IMG/VR virus record: IMGVR_UViG_3300044729_002317 | Span: 1-35,401 of that record | Reading direction: 5' to 3' (one strand) | DNA: 35,401 nucleotides | Origin: a virus | In this document: in pieces, positions 6,851-14,788 of the stretch | Position numbering within the stretch: the stretch's first letter is position 1 | Layout of the letters: every line of letters starts with the position of its first letter | Translations under genes and position numbers: made by a program | Notes under the pieces: model-generated | The model's database searches: none | Told to the model about the DNA's origin: nothing | Seen by the model: only the letters and a program-made list of their open reading frames with translations

Positions 6851-8895
6851 GCTACTATCTCCATTGCCGTAATTGATGCTGCTCTAGTTTCACCACCAGT
6901 TCCAGTTAGAGCACTTACAGTTCCTCCCAATTTACTTCTAAAATAAAGTTTATATTCTACAGAAGATGTTGTACTTGGAGAATCTATCCAAGTGAGCGAT
7001 GCACCTGAATAAACTGGTGGTGAATTCGTACCTACAAATATCATACCATAAGTTGCATCTCCAAGATTAGTACCACTTCTAAAAATAGAAAAATATCCAC
7101 CATCTCCACTTGATGCTTGAGTTTCTTGATTTGCTGAGAAATGTGAAATTATAAGTATTTTACTAGAAGTAGAGCTTGGGATGATTGAAACTGCTAAACT
7201 TGATGCCTGAAAAGATGTTGATGTTGTTGAGTTCGTTGAACTAGATGTTGCATATGCAACTTGTATAATACTTCCACTAACACTAACACCTGAAGCACCT
7301 TGAGTTCCTTGAGTGCCCTGAGTGCCCTGAGTACCTTGAGTACCTGTTCCTGTAGTACCTTGAGTACCTGTTCCTGTAGCACCTTGAGTACCTTGTGTGC
7401 CTTGAGTACCTTGAGTTCCTTGAGTACCTTGAGTTCCTTGAGTACCCTGAGTACCCTGAGTACCCTGTGTTCCTTGAAGTCCCTGAAGACCTTGAGTACC
7501 TTGAGTTCCTTGAGTACCCTGTGTTCCTTGAGTACCTTGAGTACCTTGAGTTCCTTGAGTACCCTGTGTTCCTTGAGCACCTCCTCCACCAGAGATACCT
7601 TGAGTACCTTGAGTTCCCTGAGTACCCTGTGTTCCTTGAGCACCTTCTCCACCAGAGATACCTTGAGTACCTTGAGTTCCCTGAGTACCCTGTGTTCCTT
7701 GAGCACCTCCTCCACCAGAGATACCTTGAGTACCTTGAGTTCCCTGAGTACCTTGAGTTCCCTGAGTACCCTGTGTTCCTTGAGTTCCTTGAGTTCCTTG
7801 AGCACCTCCTTCCCCAGAGATGCCTTGAGTGCCCTGAGTTCCTTGTGTTCCCTGAAGACCTTGAGTACCTTGAGTTCCCTGAGTACCCTGTGTTCCTTGA
7901 GTTCCTTGAGTTCCTTGAGCACCTCCTTCCCCAGAGATGCCTTGAGTGCCCTGAGTTCCTTGTGTTCCCTGAAGTCCTTGAGTACCTTGAGTACCTTGAG
8001 TTCCCTGTGTTCCTTGAGTTCCCTGTGTTCCTTGAGTACCTTGAGTACCTTGAGTACCTTGAGTTCCCTGTGTTCCTTGAGTACCTTGAGTTCCCTGTGT
8101 TCCTTGAGTACCTTGAGTTCCCTGTGTTCCCTGTGTTCCTTGAGTACCTTGAGTTCCCTGTGTTCCTTGAGTGCCCTGAAGTCCCTGAAGACCCTGAAGA
8201 CCAGCAGCATAAGGGGAGGTCCAAGAAACTCCAGCACCTGTAGAAACAAGAATAGAACTTTCAATACCTACATTGTTATTAAAATCTTTAAGACCAGAAC
8301 GAAGTCTTATATTTCCATTTACGTCTAATGGGTCTGTTGGGGTTGCAGTTCTAATTCCAACTAAACCATCTAAAGTTGCAGTCAAAACAGTGGCACCAAT
8401 ACCAACATTAATGGATTTTCCTGCTGTTAAAATTCCAGTAACATTATCAAAAATCAATAATGAAGAAGTTCCAAACTCATTGTTATTATTAAAAAATATT
8501 TGTTGATTATTTCCTGGAGCAAAAACTCTAACAGTAACTCCAGTTCCTGGGGAATTATCTGCATTTAAATAACCAGTTACACTAATTGCAGATCCAACAA
8601 AATTTATTTGAGTAATGCTACTCACACCAGCATTACTGGGGACAATAATATTTTCATCATAAACACTAATAGAACCAGGTATCAATCCACCTCCAGGTGG
8701 AATCCAATATCGTTGTCCTGGATATCCAGGTACTGAAACAACTTGATATGGTTGACCAAAAGGAAGAGATTGTTCCAGTAAAGAAGGATCTCCAAGATTT
8801 GGTTCTGCTTGATTTATTGCTAAGTACTTATATCTATCACTTGTTAAATCGGACTGTGACCTTCTTTTTACTCTTCCACTTAAATACTTTGTCAT
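6847..8895 (-). CDS. Collagen-like tail fibre (Gly-Thr-Gln triplet repeats)
   Basis: 682 residues, ATG start. The N-terminal 60 residues match the 480-residue fibre (LTSDRYKYLAINQAEPNLGD), indicating a common base-attachment domain. Residues about 160-225 contain the fibre pattern VGIRTATPTDPLDVNGNI. Residues about 231-533 are roughly 100 uninterrupted Gly-X-Y triplets, mostly GTQ with GLQ and GAQ, broken at intervals by GIS-GEG/GGG-GAQ blocks. This is the signature of a collagen-like triple helix. The last 145 residues are a Ser/Thr-rich globular domain that probably trimerises or binds the host. A trimeric, rod-like virion fibre is the likely role. Proline is absent from the triplets, so stability would rely on Thr/Gln rather than hydroxyproline. 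Confidence 0.85.
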   Translation of the reverse strand: MTKYLSGRVKRRSQSDLTSDRYKYLAINQAEPNLGDPSLLEQSLPFGQPYQVVSVPGYPGQRYWIPPGGGLIPGSISVYDENIIVPSNAGVSSITQINFVGSAISVTGYLNADNSPGTGVTVRVFAPGNNQQIFFNNNNEFGTSSLLIFDNVTGILTAGKSINVGIGATVLTATLDGLVGIRTATPTDPLDVNGNIRLRSGLKDFNNNVGIESSILVSTGAGVSWTSPYAAGLQGLQGLQGTQGTQGTQGTQGTQGTQGTQGTQGTQGTQGTQGTQGTQGTQGTQGTQGTQGTQGTQGTQGTQGTQGLQGTQGTQGTQGISGEGGAQGTQGTQGTQGTQGTQGTQGLQGTQGTQGTQGISGEGGAQGTQGTQGTQGTQGTQGTQGTQGTQGISGGGGAQGTQGTQGTQGTQGISGGEGAQGTQGTQGTQGTQGISGGGGAQGTQGTQGTQGTQGTQGTQGTQGTQGTQGLQGLQGTQGTQGTQGTQGTQGTQGTQGTQGTQGTQGATGTGTQGTTGTGTQGTQGTQGTQGTQGASGVSVSGSIIQVAYATSSSTNSTTSTSFQASSLAVSIIPSSTSSKILIISHFSANQETQASSGDGGYFSIFRSGTNLGDATYGMIFVGTNSPPVYSGASLTWIDSPSTTSSVEYKLYFRSKLGGTVSALTGTGGETRAASITAMEIVA
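7297..8205 (-). repeat. 9-nt tandem repeat array encoding collagen-like triplets
   Basis: About 900 bp of variants of the 9-nt plus-strand unit CCTTGAGTA (minus strand: GGT/GGA ACT/ACA CAA). A larger period is visible as CACCTCCTCCACCAGAGATA blocks (near 7575, 7645, 7705) and CACCTCCTTCCCCAGAGATG blocks (near 7800, 7920). Most other frames are also free of stops across the array, which explains the long overlapping reading frames there. Confidence 0.9.
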
Positions 8896-8897
8896 AA

Positions 8898-9578
8898 TTA
8901 TACAATGCCAGATACATTAGTTTCAAGAATGCTACAGATGAATTCCATTTGCAACGGACCTACTTGACCACCACTTACATAAGTGTGTGCAATACCAATG
9001 GTTATACCAGAATTGGTCACAAACGTTTTTGATGTTCCTACACTCCCAATAATAGAATCTATAACAAAAGACTTTTGAGGTGATGGAAAAATTGTAGTAG
9101 TAAGTCCTATAAACTGACTTGAACAAGTAAATGCAAGACCACTCATTGTGACTTCATCACCTGCTACAAAATTATGAGGAGTTACTGTTGTGACAGTTGT
9201 AATTCCTGTTTGATTATCATAAGTGCAAGTAGAAATTGAAACAATCCCGGATTGTATCCCGGAAAGAACGATTGAGTCAGTGATAATTGCACTCTTTTCC
9301 AAAACCAGACGACCATCAATCAAAATAGCAACATCATTTGGAGGAACTTCTATATTTTTCGCAATCCTTGTATTCCTTGTATTCCCTACTGTTCTTTGAG
9401 AACTACTTGTTCTTCTATGTGTAAGTGTAACTATTGGATAAGTGTTGACTCCAACATTCGCAACTTGAGCATATAACAAAATAGAAGATTGTCCAGTGGG
9501 GACTGTATAAACAGTCTGCTCTCCTGGTGCGACAGGAACTGCTATGGTCAAATATGTATTAAGTGGTGAAACTGCCAT
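8898..9578 (-). CDS. Fibre-module structural protein (long paralogue)
   Basis: 226 residues, ATG start, 4 nt after the stop of the 914-residue fibre. The first 110 residues (MAVSPLNTYLTI ... VPPNDVAILIDGRLVLEK) align by eye with the 117-residue protein at 2159-2512, and the ends agree (SILETN). An extra block of about 100 residues lies between, containing TPHNFVAGDEVTMSG, a pattern frequent in phage structural proteins. Position within the fibre module suggests a connector or small virion protein. The exact role is unknown. Confidence 0.7.
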   Translation of the reverse strand: MAVSPLNTYLTIAVPVAPGEQTVYTVPTGQSSILLYAQVANVGVNTYPIVTLTHRRTSSSQRTVGNTRNTRIAKNIEVPPNDVAILIDGRLVLEKSAIITDSIVLSGIQSGIVSISTCTYDNQTGITTVTTVTPHNFVAGDEVTMSGLAFTCSSQFIGLTTTIFPSPQKSFVIDSIIGSVGTSKTFVTNSGITIGIAHTYVSGGQVGPLQMEFICSILETNVSGIV

Positions 9579-9582
9579 ATTA

Positions 9583-12327
9583 CTATCTTAATGCTAAAAT
9601 CAGTGGTGTAACTTCTGCCTGAATTGCTCTACTAAAATCTCTCCCTCTAATTGTTCTTGTCGGTTGATTAATCTGAAGACCTTCTCCGATATCAAAATTA
9701 CCTTTTTGGTCTGTACTTGTGAATGGCACTTGTGCCCCATCTAAAGCAACAATTTCATTTGCTTTTATAGGAACTGCCCCCTGAAAAGGTGTGGAAGTAT
9801 TTATACTTGTGCCAGTACCAATATATTCAAAAGAGTGAGAACTCGTAAGAATTCTGCTAATTCTTTTTAATGAAACATCTTCATCACCATATAACTCATA
9901 AGGAATTCTTTCATTGAATGTAACTGTTGTTGTGCCACCAACAGAAACTTGAGTGGCAACATCAACTGTATAATAAATTGGTTGTGTAATAACTATTGCC
10001 GTTGCAGTAGTACCTATACCAATTGGTGAATCAATTTGAACTATTAAATTTTGAGTAGGTAGATAATTTCTCCCACTACTTATAACATCAACTGAAAGGA
10101 TACTCCCATCATTTGTATCTACTGTGGGACTTAATTGTGCTATAATACTTTGAGGTCCTTTTGGTTGTTGTGTATTATCGTTACTATCAATAATGCGGAC
10201 ATTAGGTGGAGATGAAGCACTATATCCAGATCCAGCATCTATTATTTTAATTTCTTGTACTCTAACCATCGGTAAAGTTAAAGTTGGGAAACTTGCTGCA
10301 TCTGGATATCTCCCATCCAAATTACTAATCTGGAAAAATAAAGCCTGACCATCATAAGGTCTTCGTGGTACATTATATACATCCTTTACATTTGTAAGTT
10401 CAACTTTATCACTATTTGCATTCACACCAGGAGTTACTCTTGTTATAACTGGTCCAAAATTTTGAGGAACAGGATTAACCTTTCCAGTAAATTCTGTAGA
10501 ACCCAATCCAACTGCATACAATCCATAATTACCAAATGAAGAGTTGGAGTTTGTAAGGTCGCAAGATCCTCCACTATCACAATAAATTCCTTTATCACAA
10601 TTAATTGTAAAAATAGATACTAATTGAGCATAACCATTGTTTGTAATGGAAACACCAATACCATTTTCATTATATTGAGTAAATGAATCACAAACCATAC
10701 ACTTGAGATTATTTCCAATATTATTAATAGGATCTGAAACACTTGCGTGATTTCCATCAATCTTCATACCAATACTTTTTGTCATAAAGTTGGTACAATT
10801 TCTAATGTATGGACTTCTCCATCTTCCAGATGGACCTTCTAATGTTGGTCCTGCAGCAATATATCCAGTATTTGCACGGTCGGCAATATCTATTGGAGGA
10901 AATGCAACTGCTGCACATCCAGTATGAGCAATTGAAACTGCATTTGGATCTCCTGGTGCTCCACCAGCAAAATTTAAATTTTCTATTAAGCAACCTCTAC
11001 GAACGTGAAATACATCTTTTGTGCGATTTTGTGGAACGATTGTGACTAATCTCAAATCTTGTCCTGATACTGTTACATCAGTTCTCAAACCGATAGGATT
11101 ATTTTCAAAATAAACACCAGGACGTATATAAATTGTATCACCATCTTGTGCAATTGATGCTGCTGCTCCTACAGTTGCTTTTGCATCACCTTCAAGTAAT
11201 CCACTGTTTGCATCATTACCATCTTTGGTTACATATATGATATTTTGAGTTTGAACACCAGAAGGTCTCCAAGATACTCCGGTTCCTACAGAAGAAAGAC
11301 GATAATCAAATTTTCCAGTAGCAGTGCTGTTGTTTATATCAATCAATGAAGAATTAAGTTCTACTGTATTTTGAAATAAAACCTCCTTTACAATATCTAC
11401 ATCTTTAATTGGTAAATTGGTTCCAACTCCAACCGAACCAATTCCAGTCGTGGTAAATACTGTGCCTGAAATTCCAACTTGAAATGTCTGAGTAACACTT
11501 GCTGTTCCGACAACATCCAGAGAAAAAGAAGGATTTGAATTGTTAATTCCAACATTAGAATTTCTGTAGATTGATGTACTTCCATTTACATAATCCCAAT
11601 AATCATAAACATAAACATCTGCAATGTTTGAATTACTTGAATTTACAAATGCCTGAACTGGATCAGTGTTAACACCAGCACCTCGTCCTGTGTTAAAATT
11701 TATTCCAAAAAAAGACTGTCCAGTTCCAATTAAAGACAAGTCATTATAAACAAGAATTCCAGCAGCACTGGCAGGGGTTATTTCAACCCATCTAATTCCA
11801 TTAATGTCTCGGGAAAGATAATATCCAGTAACTCCAGAATAATTTACAGAATCATATATATTTTCATCTACTTTTATACTTCCTGCAATATCAAGTTTTT
11901 GTGTTGGTATGTTGCTGCCAATACCAACATTTCCAGAATAAGTTGAACCGAGTCCAACAATATTTGAGTCTCCACTATTAAGTACAGTAAAAACTGTCCC
12001 ACCATACCCAACGTCAAATCTTTTTGTAATTGTTCCAACACCACTTACATTTAAATTACCAAAAACATCAAGTGTTGCTTGTGGATTTGTTGTGTTTATT
12101 CCCAATCTATTCAAACCAGGATTATAAACTAATCCGAGACTCACACCGGGATCGTTGCTATCAATAGCACTATCGTTTAAATATGGATAATAATTTTTAT
12201 TTTCATTTAATGCAATTCCAACTTTTACAATATCTGGATTTTCACGAAGATACAATCCAAGCCAAGGTTCAATTAAATCGGTTGATGTTATAAGACCAGT
12301 TCTCGTATCCCTTAAAAGTATACTCAT
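9583..12327 (-). CDS. Large tail fibre with beta-helix-like domain (second copy)
   Basis: 914 residues; its ATG overlaps the previous stop by 4 nt (ATGA, 12324-12327). Residues 1-350 hold several xxLDVxGx/xxVGIxxxxP fibre units. From about residue 355 it reads IIYVTKDGNDANSGLLEGDA, then ASIAQDGDTIYIRPGVYFEN, closely matching the beta-helix-like segment of the 1140-residue protein. Both also share NCTNF, DSFTQYN..GIGVSITN and GLYA.G stretches, a GSGYSASSPPNVRI unit and the C-terminal STDQKGNFDIGEG ... VTPLILALR. The two are clearly paralogues with different N-terminal shafts. A receptor-binding or spike role is inferred. No catalytic triad was identified. Confidence 0.8.
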   Translation of the reverse strand: MSILLRDTRTGLITSTDLIEPWLGLYLRENPDIVKVGIALNENKNYYPYLNDSAIDSNDPGVSLGLVYNPGLNRLGINTTNPQATLDVFGNLNVSGVGTITKRFDVGYGGTVFTVLNSGDSNIVGLGSTYSGNVGIGSNIPTQKLDIAGSIKVDENIYDSVNYSGVTGYYLSRDINGIRWVEITPASAAGILVYNDLSLIGTGQSFFGINFNTGRGAGVNTDPVQAFVNSSNSNIADVYVYDYWDYVNGSTSIYRNSNVGINNSNPSFSLDVVGTASVTQTFQVGISGTVFTTTGIGSVGVGTNLPIKDVDIVKEVLFQNTVELNSSLIDINNSTATGKFDYRLSSVGTGVSWRPSGVQTQNIIYVTKDGNDANSGLLEGDAKATVGAAASIAQDGDTIYIRPGVYFENNPIGLRTDVTVSGQDLRLVTIVPQNRTKDVFHVRRGCLIENLNFAGGAPGDPNAVSIAHTGCAAVAFPPIDIADRANTGYIAAGPTLEGPSGRWRSPYIRNCTNFMTKSIGMKIDGNHASVSDPINNIGNNLKCMVCDSFTQYNENGIGVSITNNGYAQLVSIFTINCDKGIYCDSGGSCDLTNSNSSFGNYGLYAVGLGSTEFTGKVNPVPQNFGPVITRVTPGVNANSDKVELTNVKDVYNVPRRPYDGQALFFQISNLDGRYPDAASFPTLTLPMVRVQEIKIIDAGSGYSASSPPNVRIIDSNDNTQQPKGPQSIIAQLSPTVDTNDGSILSVDVISSGRNYLPTQNLIVQIDSPIGIGTTATAIVITQPIYYTVDVATQVSVGGTTTVTFNERIPYELYGDEDVSLKRISRILTSSHSFEYIGTGTSINTSTPFQGAVPIKANEIVALDGAQVPFTSTDQKGNFDIGEGLQINQPTRTIRGRDFSRAIQAEVTPLILALR

Positions 12328-13376
12328 ACAAAATAATCGCCGTAAGTAGAATCAGATAAAGTACCTATAATACTATTTACCGTACTTTTTCTTGAATTTA
12401 AATCACCTTGTGCAAAAACGAATCCATATCTTTGTACATACATTTTTTTGGATTCTGTTTTAAGATGATTGGTTCCAGATAATAAACTATCTCGTTTCGC
12501 ACGAAGAGATGACAAATCATTACTTAATATTGTAAATTGAGATGAATATGTCGCACAAGATGTGGAACAAATACTCACATTTCCAGAGGATACGGTGGGA
12601 ACAAAAACACTTCCTACACCAGAACTTGCAACAATATAAGTATCTGTACCAACACCAAGAATAGGAGAACCTACACGGGAAATGTTAAAAGATGCACCAG
12701 GAAATGAAAGAACACCAACACTTTGATTAGTTTGATATCCAGTTCCACCATTATTCACAATCACTGAAGTAATTATTGTCCCTCCACTTCCTACTATAAT
12801 ATCAACAAGTCCACCAGTTCCTATTTCACCAGTTAATTCTTGACGATAATAAGTTCCTGGTGTGTATCCATAACCAGGATTTGTGATTGTTAAACTTGTA
12901 ATGGAATCATTGTCAATTCCATTTACAGTGGTAGCATAACCTATTCCAGTCGTAAAAGTTGTAGAACCGTCAGTTCCAAAATATGGTCCATAGGGATCAG
13001 TTCCAGTATATGAAGTATTTTCTGCATTAATACGATGTGCTTTAACTTGTTCGTAATAATAATAATTACCAATAGTGTAAGTTGTTGTTGTAACTCCGAC
13101 TATAGCACCAACACTATCATAAATGACCTCTGTACGAGTTGCAGTTGAACCACATCCGCAAGCATTTGCATTGTTTGCAACAATTCCAATATCATAAATC
13201 TTTTGATTAATTTTTACGGTTAAATTGCAAACTTCCAAATCAAGTTGTGCTACAGGGTTAATAAAACGATTAATCTTCAATTGCAATGGATCTACCAAAG
13301 TACCCAAAGAACTTACTTGATTATCCAGTGAAACAATTTCTGATTTATATTCATCAATAATTTCCTGTACTGGCAT
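12324..13376 (-). CDS. Virion structural protein with GxGY repeats
   Basis: 350 residues, ATG start preceded by a good Shine-Dalgarno (AAGGAG about 9 nt before, inside the 3-nt-spaced upstream gene end). The N-terminal 85 residues are helical or coiled-coil-like (DEYKSEIVSLDNQVSSLGT) and the C-terminal 70 are helical again (SSLRAKRDSLLSG). Between them lie beta units ITNPGYGYTPGTYY and VNNGGTGYQTNQSVGV of the type also seen in gp5 and the large fibres. Three Cys close together (CGCG region and CSTSC) are unusual. Between the hub genes and the fibres, it could link fibre to baseplate, but this is inference. Confidence 0.7.
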   Translation of the reverse strand: MPVQEIIDEYKSEIVSLDNQVSSLGTLVDPLQLKINRFINPVAQLDLEVCNLTVKINQKIYDIGIVANNANACGCGSTATRTEVIYDSVGAIVGVTTTTYTIGNYYYYEQVKAHRINAENTSYTGTDPYGPYFGTDGSTTFTTGIGYATTVNGIDNDSITSLTITNPGYGYTPGTYYRQELTGEIGTGGLVDIIVGSGGTIITSVIVNNGGTGYQTNQSVGVLSFPGASFNISRVGSPILGVGTDTYIVASSGVGSVFVPTVSSGNVSICSTSCATYSSQFTILSNDLSSLRAKRDSLLSGTNHLKTESKKMYVQRYGFVFAQGDLNSRKSTVNSIIGTLSDSTYGDYFV

Positions 13377-13379
13377 ATA

Positions 13380-14204
13380 TCAACTCCTTATTGCACTTAA
13401 AACATATTCACGATTATCACCTGGATAATCGTCATAAGTACCTTCGTATTCTGGAATATTTTTAGATGTATCCTTTCTTTCACCATAAACAGTATAATAA
13501 CACTTAATTGCTGAACCAGAATTATTTTTAATATAAATTTTATTTCCCCACTCAATTTTATCTACAAATAATTCTTGATGCATTTCAATTGGTGTAAGAT
13601 GAACAGTAATGGTCTCAACATCAACTAAATTTTTCCAATAATATGGAAGTTCAATAACATTTTTATTATCAAGTTGCCCTCTCACAAAAACATCAGCAGT
13701 TGGACCTTCAATACAAACGTGCCTTAGTCTCCATCCTGGTTTTGATGGATGTGGAATATCAAAATTTTTTTTTCCGACACAAGCACTAATATCTCCAAAA
13801 TATCGAACTGCGGTTACATTTTCAGTAACATTGAGATTTCCAGTAATTACTTTGTTTGCAGTGGAAATGTGTGCTCCCGAATTGACTTTTATAGCAGAAG
13901 ATATATCTGCTGCTAATTTCATAGCAAGACCCAAAAATTTAGAAATTCCTATTGTATTTGTATCTCCAACAAAATTTGCGATTCCAGAAACTTCAAGAGA
14001 AGCAGGAACAGTAAGACCTGGCACTGGTGGTCCAATCATACAAGTTGCTCTTGCAACTCCAATCTGTGGGGTCAAACCAATATAACAAGGACCATTAATA
14101 ACTGCTGTTCCCGGAGTAATTTCTGCAGTAGCAGTCAAAAAGGACATATCCAATTGACCTACAATTAGTTTTTCTCCAATGTTAGCAACTGTAAAATCTG
14201 CCAT
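13380..14204 (-). CDS. Virion structural protein with C-terminal HPxxPG...LRHxCxEGP domain
   Basis: 274 residues; ATG overlaps the upstream stop by 1 nt (TAATG). The N-terminal 140 residues look like fibre beta-repeats (ASLEVSGIANFVGDTNTIG). From about residue 145 comes FDIPHPSKPGWRLRHVCIEG, then PTADVFVRGQL, LPYYW and TVHLTPI. I recognise this order as a conserved C-terminal domain in many phage fibre and structural proteins, but cannot give it a function. Acting as a short fibre or wedge-linked protein is inferred from the neighbours. Confidence 0.7.
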   Translation of the reverse strand: MADFTVANIGEKLIVGQLDMSFLTATAEITPGTAVINGPCYIGLTPQIGVARATCMIGPPVPGLTVPASLEVSGIANFVGDTNTIGISKFLGLAMKLAADISSAIKVNSGAHISTANKVITGNLNVTENVTAVRYFGDISACVGKKNFDIPHPSKPGWRLRHVCIEGPTADVFVRGQLDNKNVIELPYYWKNLVDVETITVHLTPIEMHQELFVDKIEWGNKIYIKNNSGSAIKCYYTVYGERKDTSKNIPEYEGTYDDYPGDNREYVLSAIRS

Positions 14205-14788
14205 TATTTGCCTCCAGGATTATCAGAGCAAATGGAAGCAAAGAAATTTTTAAACCTAGTAATTGCATCTAATATTTTGCCCAAAACAGAAGACTTATCG
14301 GAGTCTATTCCTGATTGAACTTCTGCTTGTGTATTCGCACTTAAAGATGCAGTGCTTCCAGTTACTGAAGCATTATTTGCTGCTGCAGTTGTTGTATTTG
14401 TTCCTTGTGTAGTGACCGTTGGAGCGTCTTGATGAATTAATTTGGATGCTTGAAATGTAATCTCTCCTCCTCCTGTCCCATCAAGAGCAACAAACCGAAT
14501 GTTTGCTGCAACAATTGTAACAGTTCCATAGGGTGCAGATAGAACTATTCCTCCATTTTCCGCACGAATAATTTTTGCTGGTTCAGATTCATTGGTAATT
14601 TTTCTTCCGACAACTTCTTTTGATGTTTTATCGGCAACAATATCTAAATCACCATTTTCATAATAGATAAATCCTTGACCTTTTTTTGTTGTGCAAGAAT
14701 AGTCTATCTTCCCATTATGAGGACTTTCTACTCCACAAGCTTCTATAAAATGGTCAGTCTGTCTTAAATGTGGGTCTGGAGTTGTCAT
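14204..14788 (-). CDS. Baseplate spike/needle-like protein
   Basis: 194 residues from the ATG at 14788, which overlaps the gp5 stop by 4 nt (ATGA). A TTG two codons upstream (14794) is a less likely start. The first 130 residues consist of short alternating strands (GFIYYENGDLDIVADKTS, GGIVLSAPYGTVTIVAANIR, GGEITFQASKLIHQ), resembling the intertwined beta-helix that follows the hub in T4 gp5 and VgrG-type spikes. The remainder is Thr/Ala/Ser-rich, then a short helix. Its place right after gp5 suggests that the needle portion is a separate polypeptide here. This is inferred from pattern only. Confidence 0.55.
   Translation of the reverse strand: MTTPDPHLRQTDHFIEACGVESPHNGKIDYSCTTKKGQGFIYYENGDLDIVADKTSKEVVGRKITNESEPAKIIRAENGGIVLSAPYGTVTIVAANIRFVALDGTGGGEITFQASKLIHQDAPTVTTQGTNTTTAAANNASVTGSTASLSANTQAEVQSGIDSDKSSVLGKILDAITRFKNFFASICSDNPGGK

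Noticed and set aside
7194-8328. Four long overlapping frames on both strands across the collagen-like gene
   Set aside because: They arise from the 9-nt repeat that lacks stops in several frames; they end soon outside the array and have no matching N- or C-terminal domains.
9798-9805. Perfect TATAAATA on the minus strand inside the 914-residue fibre gene
   Set aside because: It lies about 220 nt before the next start, codes for ordinary Ser-Ile-Asn, and such matches are expected by chance in AT-rich DNA.
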